Origin: Chrysopilus asiliformis
Taxonomy: Eukaryota > Arthropoda > Insecta > Diptera > Rhagionidae
Reading direction: 5' to 3'
DNA length: 64,000 nt
Assembly: GCA_964034945.1 (NCBI GenBank)
Contig: OZ035964.1
Coordinates: 3,215,107-3,279,106, forward strand
Made by a program: the position numbers and the translations under genes. Each line of letters opens with the position of its first letter. The stretch's first letter is position 1. The notes beneath the pieces were generated by a model, which saw only the letters and a list, made by a program, of their open reading frames with translations, ran no database searches and had not been told where the DNA came from. Positions 52,712 through 62,825 of this stretch are shown here, piece after piece.

Positions 52712-53992
52712 TTACTTTTGTGCTTTATCATGTCTTGAGTCGCGGCCACTGCTGCGCGAATCATAATTTCGGCGATTATTTCGATTTGAGCCCCCGCCAC
52801 CGCCACTATTGCCAGACCATCGATCATTCGATCGTTGATTGTTGCCACCACCTGGGCGATAGTTGCGATTATTTCGGTTTCCCCCGCTGTTGCTAGTATT
52901 CGATGATCGATAGTCGGATGTGGATGGCCCACCAGATCCCCCCGATGATCCCAATTGTGGTAGACCACCACCACCACCGCCGCCAATCATTTGATCGTTA
53001 ATGGCGCCAAAGAAATTCCCGCCGGTATTCATATTGAAATTACCCGTCATTGCCATACCTGGTGGGCCCATACCAAGCAAACCGGGCCGATTGTCCCCGA
53101 AACGTGCTGGCATATTGCCGAAATTCTGTGAATTTAAACCACCAGCACCGCGCAACCTCTGCTGGTTTAAATTCATTGGTGGTGGTCCACGCAAAAAGTC
53201 AACATGACCAGCGCCTGGATTATTCGTTCCACTGCCGCCACCAACAGACGGCGGTACCAGGCCCATCATATTTAGTAAATTTGGTGGTATATTACTGGGA
53301 TTACTGGCCACTGGTCCCAATCCGTTATTATCCAAATCACCATCATTGCTATCTAATTGTAATATCTGTCCGGTCGCATCAATAAATATACCAAGATTAG
53401 TAAGTATTTGTTGTAAATATTGATTTGTTGCTATAAATTGCATATCGAAGACCTTATTTTGTGACGTATCCTGATGGAATTTTTTTAATTCCGTTGATAC
53501 CAATGCCAATTGCTGGTTAACCATAATTTTATATTTAGAATTGAGATTTTTATACCAGTCCGATGATTGCAATAAAACACGAATATCAAGATTTGGCCCA
53601 ATATTACCATTTCCTGGTCCACTACCACCACTAGTATTGCCCGATGTTGCTGCTGCTGCTATTGTGGAACCACCAGTATTACCGCTCGAGGATCCACTAT
53701 TTTCAAGCATACCAGCTTTCTTGCGACGTGGATCGATACGTGGCCCACTCGGTACACTTAGTTGGGATAGACCAAAATTTTGTGATTGTATTGCGCTAAT
53801 GTTGCCACTTGATGATGAACGTTCATTATTTGTTGTTGGAAGTATCGAATCATCGGAACTATTTCCATCGCCAATCATTGATTCTTTTAAACAGAATATC
53901 CGGCGAAGTCTTGGATCTAATGTACGATCGGTAACTGGAATGCTACGTCGAATTTCACTATAATCTGGCTTTGGTATATCGATTTCGTGGAC
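52712..53992 (-). CDS. su(s): su(s) coding exon 8 and stop
   Basis: VHEIDIPKPDYSEIRRSIPV, then TLDPRLRRIF, the helical DIRVLLQSSDWYKNLNSKYK block and a long Gly/Asn/Arg-rich tail ending RHDKAQK. The first 38 codons precede the first internal Met and are only found by splicing to exon 7. Confidence 0.93.
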   Translation of the reverse strand, partial: VHEIDIPKPDYSEIRRSIPVTDRTLDPRLRRIFCLKESMIGDGNSSDDSILPTTNNERSSSSGNISAIQSQNFGLSQLSVPSGPRIDPRRKKAGMLENSGSSSGNTGGSTIAAAATSGNTSGGSGPGNGNIGPNLDIRVLLQSSDWYKNLNSKYKIMVNQQLALVSTELKKFHQDTSQNKVFDMQFIATNQYLQQILTNLGIFIDATGQILQLDSNDGDLDNNGLGPVASNPSNIPPNLLNMMGLVPPSVGGGSGTNNPGAGHVDFLRGPPPMNLNQQRLRGAGGLNSQNFGNMPARFGDNRPGLLGMGPPGMAMTGNFNMNTGGNFFGAINDQMIGGGGGGGLPQLGSSGGSGGPSTSDYRSSNTSNSGGNRNNRNYRPGGGNNQRSNDRWSGNSGGGGGSNRNNRRNYDSRSSGRDSRHDKAQK

Positions 53993-56900
53993 CTAAATGA
54001 AGAAAATTTTACTTAAATTTTGTAAAACAAAAACCCGTAGCGAAGTACGTAGCGGTTTTTTTTAAAAAATAGCTTATCAAATGTAAAGCAAGCAAAAAAT
54101 GGCATACCTTATATACAATGGGGGTGTGGGATGTAATAGATCCATCGATTTCAGTAGCTGGTGTATAATTAGTCATAACTGGTTTAAATGGAAGTCTTAA
54201 ATCAATATCACCTACGAAAAATGCATGAAAATATAAAAATAAATAAGAAAACATTTGAAATTTTTTAGGGGGCTGTCCATAAAATACGTCACACTAGGTA
54301 TGAAAACTTACAATTAAACGAATCGGTGAGCTGCCCTAAAAATGAAGACATCCTCATATCTTTATCAGCCTTTGATGATGGTGTAGTACCGATACCACCA
54401 CTGCTACCGGATGTAGCAGCCATTGCTTCCTCTTCTAATTGTTTTGGTATACCATCATAAATCGATGAACGGTGATAACGTGGCATATTATCCCGTGAGT
54501 CATCGTTATCACCTTGTTGTGAATTACTATTTTCATAATTATTTAATGATAATGTACGATTATAGTAGCTACTATTACTACTGTTAACAATGCTATCACT
54601 GCTATTAATACCAATATTCGTAGTGTTGCTACTATTGGCAATGTTTAATCTTGGATCAATTCTTTTATTCATTGATATTGATTCCGTTTGTATATTTTGA
54701 CTGTTATCCTTATTCTCATTCGTTACATTAGTATTTTCACCTTTACCATCAATGGATGTCAATAATTGCTGTACCGTTTTACTAACATCGATCGTTTTAC
54801 CGATACCAAATAGTATTCTTGATGGCAACAGAGATTTTGGATCATAAATAGCAGGCATTATTGGCTGACTATTGACTGAACTTTGTGATCTATCATCACC
54901 ATCATCACTGTCATTATTATCGCGACTATCATTGTTTAATCCGGTACAGTAGCGTTTCTCAATATCTTTAGATTCTTCATCGCTTGGACACCAAGATTCA
55001 TCAATTAGTAGTTCTGGTTCATCTTCATTGAGTAATTCATCTTTAACATCACCTAAAAACATTTTAAATATTAATCAAAATCAAGAACAAAAAGTGAAAA
55101 ATTGTTGCATACTTAAGATATCATCAAGATCTTCCTTATCCGGATCTAAGTGAGAATCTTTTAAATATTGGGAATAATCGACTACTTCACTGCTAGCTGT
55201 AGATACTGATGTTGTGGTCTCGTGATCGGTTCTGGTATTGGTGGTGGTCCGTAGTACACGTTGATCTTTGTCAAGCAGATCCAAATCCAATTGTGTATTT
55301 GTTATTGTTGTAGCTGGTGCTACTGATATAACTGATGGCGGTGGTAAAACCGGATCGGGTGAAGCGATACCAGCGTCTACCAAGTTCGTTGAAACAGAAG
55401 TTTCACTTGTCGAACTCTCCGCTATACCTGATACACCAGTTCCAATGGACGGTTGCTTAATCGCTGATGATGGTAGGAACCTCATATCAATATCCTGATT
55501 TGCTGGTTTTCTAGAAGTAAAAATTATACAAAAACTATAATTTGGAATCGTTTTTAACTCCCTTGTACGATTCTGTCAGTTTGTCAGTTTTTACATAGCG
55601 GCATTTTTAAATAATTGGATGGAATGATTTTTTTTTATTTCACAACAAAATCAAGCAAGATACGCGACAATTACTCCAATCATTAGTTTGCATTCGATCG
55701 TGGGAATCACCCGAGTTTTAGGGTTGTAGTGCTAGCTCTACCGTCAAGTTTAATTTTAAAGACTGGCTGACAGACTAACTGACAGTGATACTGACAGACA
55801 GTGAGACTGACTCCTATAAAGAGTAAAAAACGAGTCTGTCTGCCGGTCAGTATGGCATTTTGTCAGTTTGCCGATCAGTCTGTCTGTCTGTCAGTCTATC
55901 TGTGTACAAGATTTCCGCATAGTGACGAAATTTCTCGATAATTTTTACATGAAAAAAAAAACTTACATAGCTGAATTTGTAGCTGATGTTCCTAGACTTG
56001 CTAAACTTGTTTTAAAATCAATGGCCGCCACATTGACCGGCTGTTGTACAGATGATGTTGGAATGATGGAAATCTTCTGCTGGCTGATACCTGTTGGCTG
56101 TGGATTCGTTGATGTTTGCTGACCAATGAGGCCAAGTTTTTGTATATTTAATGTATTTAATTGAATCTCATGGATTTGACCGATACTTAATCCCAGGTGA
56201 TTAAGTTGTGCCATTGTCAATTGATTAATTTGTTCCAAACTCTCAATACCGAAGGCGGCCATTTTCTCAACCTGTTCCTGTGTTAAAATTCCCGTTAAAG
56301 TTTGTAAGCTTAGGTAACCAGGTATTGTAGCATTTCCGCATGTTGCTGCCGGCGTACTAGTATTCATTGTCATCGATGGCAGGAGATTATTGGTTAATAA
56401 TGGTATGTTTGATTGTATTGAGGAAGCAGTTGTTGTTGTTGTTACTGTTGCTGTTGTCATTGCCGATGACGCTGAGTCACACCAGCGAGACTTTCTTGGT
56501 TTATCTGTACAGGGTGGTAAGGACGTTTTACCACCACCGCCCATTTGTATTGATGTGTCATTATTACGTGGTGATGCAATCGGTGGCTTTATTACGATAT
56601 CCAATAATGATGGTATCGATGAAATGCTGATATTATTGTTATTATTACCACCGCCGTTACCGTTACCTTGATCATTTTGATTCGATCCATTTGAACAATT
56701 CAATTTCGAACCGGATGTCGATCGTCCACTACCACCGGATGTCGCTGTTGTTACTGTCATTGTTGACGTCGATGAGCTGGTCGCCAGCGTATTTTCAATG
56801 CCATATTCATCGCAAATTTTCGCATGAGTTGCAATTATTAATTGTGTTGCATTCTCACGGCCAATTCGACGGAAATTCCCGAGTATCTCTTTTGGTGCGG

Positions 56901-59900
56901 TTTCAATATGTTTTAGTAAAATATTACGTAGCTGATCGGTTAATGGTTTGCCATGGGAGAATTTACAAGCACCTTTATATATGCATTCCATACCCAAATA
57001 ATAATATTTACATGGGAAATCGGCATGCATATAGAGACATTTTTCACGTTTAGCGCAACATTCCATTAGATAGAATTTACACAATTCCAGCTTACGTTGT
57101 GGTCGACCTTCATGCGATCGTGGGCAATCGTCCTTCAGAGAGAAAATTTATTTATTTAAAAAATCACTCAAGTGGGACTCTTAAAATTAATTTAAAAAAA
57201 AAACAACAAAACCATTCAAAATATATGACATTCGTTTGCGATCGACAAATCTCAAAATCAAGCAATTTTATAAACACTCGCCATATTGCTTAACAACGAT
57301 CCAATCAGAGCTCGAGTTTTTGACAAGAATTCCAGAAAAATCGCATGAAAGATTGATCAAGCCGAGCTCGAGTTGGTAGCGAGAAAGAATTTCAGAGAGA
57401 AATTCTATAAAGGATTGCAATGCTTAAATTTCAAGAATTTTTTTTCTCACATTTCCCAATTCAAGAAGGCAGAATATAAATTCACTCGAGAAAAAGTTTC
57501 GAAAGTAACTAATTTTTATAAAAAAAAAACACGAGTGTAAAGCCTTTGGAAGAACATTAAGTGAATACGAGGGCGGTCTAAAAAGTAATCGACCTAGGCA
57601 AGAGATAGCCCCACAAGTATCAAAGCAATGTTTTTTTTCGTGAATGCTATCCGTCAAATGATTTCTGCCAATTTTTCAGCCCTGCTGCGTCATTTAGCTT
57701 GTGTTTGGTAGTAATTGCGAGCAAACAACTTTTGTATTTTTACAAAAAATTTAAAAAAAATCGAAAATTGTGCAGTGGTTAGAAAAAGAGAACCAACGAT
57801 GAGATCAACGCCGAACTGAACGCTGTTTTTAGGGATTTTTGCGCCTATGTATAAACGAAATATTGGAAAGCTGAATTTAAAACACACTTCAGAATCATGA
57901 AAGTGAGCGAGATTGCTGAAAATGTGGGGCATCTCTCGAAAATATGCTGCATGAATATTTGAAAATGAGGAAGCTCACTGTCAGATACATATGTTGTTTT
58001 GAAATTATCGTTTCGCAAAAGAAATTTGGGGGAAAAGCAATATTCTAGGGCTCGAACAAAAAATTACATTAGAGCAGGCTCCTCTTAGATTAGGTATACA
58101 TACACCATCAGAATCATCTCGATTACGTCGACGATGATCACGATCACCGCCACCACCGCCTCTTGAAGTACTGGCACCACCGCCGCCACCGCCAACTCCT
58201 CCGGTTTTCCGTTTGCGGCGATCTTTATCACGTCGATTTTGTCTGCGTTCTTCATACGACATTTTTCTATATTCACCCGAATCGAAACTATCATACGAAG
58301 AATATGAATCATCGCTCTCATAATACGGCGATGGATGATGTAGGCCGCCAGGACCGCCACCGCCACCACCGCCACCGACTTCATCCATTAGACGGTTAGA
58401 CGTCGGACCAGAACCAATTACTGGTGGCGGACTACCACCACGTACGCATAACATTTCATAATCGTCAATATCCTCATCGTCATTATCAGATTTGCGTGAT
58501 GAATGATGGATTGGTGATGAGCCAGACAATTGATGATCGTCACCTTGTTTTTGACGCTTCTAAAATGAAATTCGATAAATAATAATGAACGTATTATTCA
58601 TTCGCTTTTTAACCTTTTTGCGTTGTTCCTTTTCAGTAGCATGCTTTTTACGTTTACGATTTTTGCTAACGCTGCTATTACTTTTCGATTCAGTCTCTGG
58701 TTTGTTATCCTTATCCTTAACACTATGATGATGATGGTGATCGTTGCCACCACCGCCTCCACGTCTATCAATTTTTGGTAATGGAGGAGGTTCAATGCCA
58801 TCTCTTTTCAAAGCTGCTGCTATCGCATTTTCTATATTCCCGGCGAAATCATCTAAAAATTTTAAAACGACAGTTTTGTGAAAAGTTTTTAAAAAAAGTT
58901 CTCTTTCTTTTATCAATCAGAAGCTGTTCATAAGTCCGTCACGCGTCACATTTTTCAAGGCTTTTTTTATTGTTTGTTTTCCGGCAATCTAATGCCATCT
59001 GGATATTTGGGCAATCGTCAACGGGTTGATTTAAAACCAAAGTTTCTCAAAAAATAAGTGTGAGACAATTGGCAATATCTTGCATTTAATTGTGAAAATA
59101 TCAAATTTCACGAAAATTTCACAGACAAACAAACTCGCAGCCTGACAGATAAACTGACAGACTGCAAAACGGAAATACTGACAGTCAGACTGACAGACAG
59201 ACAAACAGACAGATGGACAAAAAAAGAGACGGACAGACAGGAAGATAAGCAGACAGACAGACAGACTGACTGAAATACTGGCTAACTGACACACAAACAT
59301 AGATAGACGGACAAACATAAAGAAAAATAGACAGATTGTAGTACTGACAGACAGAGAGACAGGGAGACAGAAAGACAGACAAACGGACGAACAGACAGAA
59401 TGAAATATTGACAGAAAGGCAGACAGACAGACACACAGACTAAAATACAGGCAGACAGATGGACGGCCAGACTGAAATACTGGCAGGCAGACTTCTTATA
59501 AGTAAAAATATTTTTTTTTAAATGATGGGATATTGGCACTGCAAAAATGGAGCATAAGCATTATTGATAGCATCGAAATTTCACTATTCATTGGTTCTTT
59601 TTGGACCCAATCTTGCATTCATAGAAGATGCTAAAAAAAAAGTCAGTCTGTCTGTATGCCTGTCTGTCTGTTAAAGCTGAATTTTCAATGCTGAAATTTC
59701 ATGGAATTTTCTTTTTGCCGTCGAGGAGTCGCGAAAATACCTAATTTTTTACAAAAAAAACCCGATTGTAAAGGCTTTGGAAGAGGATTTACATAGTATT
59801 TAGGACTTTTTCCTTTTATCTGTTCTTTTTGCTTTCTTAAACGGCATGTTTTGGATTAGAACAGCTGTGGTATCTTGGGAAATGAAATTCCATGAAATTT

Positions 59901-60988
59901 CCTGATTAAAAATCGTGTTTCGTTTATGCAAACGGTCAACAGATCCTTATGGACCAGTGGCGTAGCCAGAGAACGTAAAGCGGTGGGAGTGTGTGACCAG
60001 AGTATTGAATAATTTCGATTATTTTATTTTTCCATCATCATCCCCGCCCCCTCCGCCCCACGTCCCCTTTGGCGACACCACTATCCATGATTTGTCGTTA
60101 TTAATATTTGGGGATTTATCACCCCGATTCTGATAGTAGTGTCGTTAACAATAATAATTAAAACTACTCTTGTAGAAAACGACACGATTATCAGAATTGG
60201 GGTGTATACACTATGTCCATTTCCCTAACTTTATAGGATAGCAGTTTTAACAAGCCCAATTTTATTTAGTATTCCCCTAAATAAATGCGGACTTGATGTT
60301 ATTTTAAAAGCATGTAACTCCTCTTACAATTGGTCTAGGACAAATTGTTCTATAACTCCGGGCAAAACAAAAAAAAATACGAATGTGTAAAAAATGGACA
60401 TAGTGTTCTATACCTCCGTGGTACAGATTTGTTTTTTATACCTTCAACATAATCTGGCCGCTTCCGTTTCGACTTTTTCATGCTTAAGCTCGATTTGGCG
60501 GCAGTAGGAGTCTTTCCGATTTCCCTTCCTCCTCCAGCCCCTAACCCAACAGATTTGATATTTTTTTGGACAGTGATATCCGACGCTGATGTAGATTGCG
60601 TTTGAGTGGCGTTTCTAGGGAGCGCCGCCATCTCATCTTTTCCGGAAGCTAGTGTTCCGCTGATGATGGAACTCGCCGCTGTAGTATCCGCCAATGTTGA
60701 GGACTTCTTCTTCGGGTGCTGCGGCGGGTGGTTTTGGGTAGCTTTTCGGTTGAATTTTTCAACGTCAATGACGAGTGGTGTATCGCCGCCACTGTTATTA
60801 TCATCGTCAGATTCAATTTCTCCATCTTCCAGGTCTTCATCATCGAATTTGTTGTCATTTTTGGTGTCGTCTTCTAGCATCGCCGGACGATCGTCGATGG
60901 TATTGGCGCCAATTGGTGGAGTCTCAATGCCGCATTCTGCGGCACTGCCACTGGATTTATTGCTAACCTGATTGACTTCAATTACCAT
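52712..60988 (-). CDS. su(s): Suppressor of sable / ZC3H4-type nuclear RNA surveillance protein, 8 exons
   Basis: Exons 60988-60442, 58852-58614, 58559-58068, 57132-55967, 55510-55113, 55052-54312, 54211-54108, 53992-52712: 4968 nt, 1655 aa (fly Su(s), as I remember, about 1325). Three CCCH zinc fingers: residues 416-433 (CX7CX4CX3H, split by intron 3), 444-462 (CX7CX5CX3H, in LCKFYLMECCAKREKCLYMH) and 467-486 (CX8CX5CX3H). The N-terminus is acidic; an Arg/Lys-rich segment (ERRQNRRDKDRRKRK) precedes the fingers. Further conserved blocks are DIDMRFLP, DIDLRLPFKP, TLDPRLRRIF, SGPRIDPRRKK and DIRVLLQSSDWY. The rest is Ser/Asn/Gly-rich low complexity, ending in an RGG/NR-rich tail. In the fly, Su(s) with Wdr82 attenuates aberrant transcripts, including those from transposon-bearing alleles; mammalian ZC3H4-WDR82 forms the Restrictor complex. 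All phases agree. Confidence 0.94.
54108..54211 (-). CDS. su(s): su(s) coding exon 7
   Basis: A 104-bp exon, CDIDLRLPFKPVMTNYTPAT to SHTPIVYK, between introns of 100 and 115 bp. Acceptor TTTTCGTAG, donor GTATGC. Confidence 0.9.
54268..54300. repeat. GGCTGTCCATAAAATACGTC fragment in su(s) intron 6
   Basis: This word, common at the ends of insect MITEs in my memory, fills about a third of the 100-bp intron. Related text occurs at 58920-58946 (CTGTTCATAAGTCCGTCACG) and, inverted, at about 48217-48236. Confidence 0.45.
54312..55052 (-). CDS. su(s): su(s) coding exon 6
   Basis: DVKDELLNEDEPELLIDESW acidic start, DPKSLLPSRILFGIGKTIDV block, Asn/Ser-rich middle, and RMSSFLGQLTDSFN before a GTAAGT donor. 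Confidence 0.9.
55113..55510 (-). CDS. su(s): su(s) coding exon 5
   Basis: KPANQDIDMRFLPSSAIKQP to YSQYLKDSHLDPDKEDLDD. The DIDMRFLP block is conserved in the family. Acceptor TTACTTCTAG, donor GTATGC. Confidence 0.9.
55560..55920. repeat. CTGT/GACA microsatellite pair in su(s) intron 4
   Basis: Opposing GACAGACTAACTGACAGTGA (55770) and GTCTGTCTGCCGGTCAGTAT (55833) tracts can pair as an imperfect hairpin. The texture is like the rep-C interior. Confidence 0.6.
55967..57132 (-). CDS. su(s): su(s) coding exon 4 (zinc fingers)
   Basis: DDCPRSHEGRPQRKLELCKF completes finger 1 and encodes fingers 2 and 3, followed by DQLRNILLKHIETAPKEILG (conserved helix), Ser/Thr/Gly-rich linkers, SIPSLLDIVIKPP and a Q-rich end. 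Acceptor TCTCTCTGAAG, donor GTAAGT. Confidence 0.93.
57568..57998 (+). mobile_element. Mariner-like transposon relic in su(s) intron 3
   Basis: Begins GGGCGGTCTAAAAAGTAATC, a mariner-type terminus. On the plus strand, in shifting frames, MKVSEIAENVG and EYLKMRKLTVRY correspond to the N-terminal helix-turn-helix region of mariner transposases. Frame changes and loss of the catalytic part make it inactive. It lies opposite to su(s), in the intron that separates the two halves of zinc finger 1. Confidence 0.7.
58068..58559 (-). CDS. su(s): su(s) coding exon 3
   Basis: KRQKQGDDHQLSGSSPIHHS through poly-Gly runs and the Arg-rich motif to GVCIPNLRGACSN, which supplies the first two cysteines of zinc finger 1. 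I chose the donor GTAATT after AAT at 58068 over the stronger-looking GTATGT at about 58101, because only the former completes the finger with exon 4. Confidence 0.82.
58614..58852 (-). CDS. su(s): su(s) coding exon 2
   Basis: DDFAGNIENAIAAALKRDG, a short helical conserved block, then PPLPKIDRRGGGGG, a His run and a basic KNRKRKKHATEKEQRKK end. Acceptor ATTTTTAG; the donor GTTAAA is unusual but is followed by a 54-bp intron that restores the frame. Confidence 0.87.
59110..59490. repeat. GACAGACA-rich microsatellite in su(s) intron 1
   Basis: About 380 bp of degenerate GACAGACAGAC units. It keeps several minus-strand frames open (SVCLSV-type translations), which are not genes. Confidence 0.85.
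60121..60206. mobile_element. Hairpin MITE CACCCCGATTCTGATAGT, copy 2
   Basis: The left end CACCCCGATTCTGATAGT and the right end ATTATCAGAATTGGGGTG are inverted repeats of 18 bp with two or three mismatches, bounded by TA-type flanks. The interior GTGTCGTT/AACGACAC pair matches the copy at 14097-14212. Length about 86 bp, in su(s) intron 1. Confidence 0.8.
60442..60988 (-). CDS. su(s): su(s) coding exon 1
   Basis: MVIEVNQVSNKSSGSAAECG to KKSKRKRPDYVE, 182 codons plus one base. Acidic stretch DDEDLEDGEIESDDDN and a basic nuclear-localisation-like KKSKRKR. Donor GTATAA. Confidence 0.9.
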
Positions 60989-62160
60989 TCTGATATAACC
61001 ATTTGCAAAATTGTCGTTTTATCACTGGTTTTCATATAAATTTTAACGTCTTTTTTCTTTAACTCAGTGGTTTGCTTTGTTAGGGGGTCTTTGTTTCCTT
61101 CAAAACGTTTTCCTATGGATTGTAAAAAAAACGGAAGATTGTGTATTGGTTTTTGGGAAAAATGTCTTTCTCTAACTTAAAATGGACGCCTTGCACGTGT
61201 CGCCATACAAATTTTTCGTCCTTTTATGTAGATTTCCTTTTTATTTTCAGCAATATTACGCGTCAAGATTTACAGTTGTGCTGTTGCTGTTTATAACTTT
61301 AATAATATTTATCTAAATTTATCCATCAGAAAGATAATTATTCATGACTACATTCAAAAAAAAAAGAAAAAATCTCTTCTCGTTGCAAGTAGCGAAAATG
61401 GCTGACGAATCTCTGAAGAAATAATTTGATTAATGATGATTTGCTTTGTGTGCGGTGAGTCAAGCTCGTTCTTATTTACCACGTTCTTATTTACTTTCGT
61501 TAAACACCAGTTATTGTCGTACCCGGCGTACCTCTTCTAACACGCGGTTTTTAAACACACACTGGGCTGCCAGCTGTTTGTTTCTTTCTACCCATCATCG
61601 ACTATTTACCCAAAAATAGGTATCTAATGAGGTCAAGAAAAAAATGTGTATATAAATCATGAAGCATTTTAGGGTTTTGGTTTTTTAAACTAAATTAACC
61701 ATAATTTACATTTTTCATTTGGAAAACGAAGAACAAAAAAAAACGAAGAACAAAAAAAAAACGAAGAACAAAAAAAACGAATTCATTTCATGCGATGCTG
61801 CGAAAAATCAATCGACATTTTTTTCCAATTATCGAACATTTTTGTTGAAATTTGCAAATAAAATTTTACATAAAAGTCCCTTTTTATGGTTAAATAGCGC
61901 ACTATTTTTTTTTCTTTTTATCAAAAGATTTTGGATTTCGTCGAATATTCAAATAAATTTGCATCTGCGTTCGCCCAATTAAAAAATGGCTTCCACTCGT
62001 TTTCTTTTATATATGAATAGAATGGAAAAAGTTTCCTCTGAGTTTTGATCTAGGTGTAACCTCCCCACCATCAAAAAAATAATTACCCCTGTCGGGTTCC
62101 AAGTACTCTAAGCGAAATTGCTTTGAAATGTACTCTGTCACCGCTTTGGAAAAAGCTCTT
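60989..62160. other. su(s) upstream region
   Basis: Presumed 5' UTR and promoter of su(s); no core promoter element stands out. A 14-bp tandem repeat (AACGAAGAACAAAA) lies at 61727-61780. No other gene seen. Confidence 0.5.
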
Positions 62161-62162
62161 TC

Positions 62163-62825
62163 AAAATTACTTTTTACTTTCTTATACGAAGTATATAAAA
62201 GCACTCATGAGTCGCTCGGAACATTATTTAAAAAAATGCTTTTCAGTCTGTCAGTATGTTAGTCTGTCTGTCTGTCGGTCAAAGTACTTTGAAGTACCGG
62301 CAGCATTGCAGAAGAGCAATTTTATAGCACTTTCCAGTAGGGAAAGAATTTGTTGTAATCCAGCTTCCACGGTATGATTGAATTCGATAGATTATTGTTA
62401 CAAACGATGTCGATATTAGCACGACAAAGCCGTCAATATAATAAAAGTCCACTGAACGGCCTTGAGATATTCCCATGTTGCCAGATTAAGATTTCGGAAT
62501 GGAGAGAAAAATTTAGATTTATTTCTCAAGTTTGTTGCAAAATAAGCGAGAAAATTTCGAAATTTTGTTGACGGATTTTCACATTCCAGGAGAGTTGTTC
62601 CATTCCAGGATCAAACATCGCTGTAATAATTTTCGTGGCTCTAGCTGGAGAAGTTTTTGAAAAATCTCAAAGACAGACTGACTGGCTGATTGACAGACTA
62701 ACAAAATTTAATGCTCCAATCGACTAAGGAGTGCTCGTGAAATGTCTTTTAGGCAAAGTTAAAAGGTCGAAATTTTTCATGATCAACAATACCTTATTAT
62801 ACTTCGTATAAGAAAATAAAAAGGG
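62163..62825. repeat. rep-C copy with near-perfect inverted ends
   Basis: Ends CTTTCTTATACGAAGTATA and TATACTTCGTATAAGAAA form an inverted pair of about 18 bp. Inside: TCAGTCTGTCAGTATGTTAG (62245), a GACAGACTGACTGGCTGATT tract (62672) and GGAGTGCTCGTGAAATGTC before the right end. About 655 bp; short ORFs are not convincing. Confidence 0.78.

Noticed and set aside
58005..58529. su(s) exon 3 read on to a stop at 58005
   Set aside because: Coding similarity stops at the GTAATT donor; beyond it the frame is intronic, and only the splice completes a CCCH finger.
62163..62825. loxP-like words (ACTTCGTATA) at the element ends
   Set aside because: Only ten bases match one half-site; the palindrome belongs to the rep-C terminus and there is no 8-bp spacer or second arm at the right distance.
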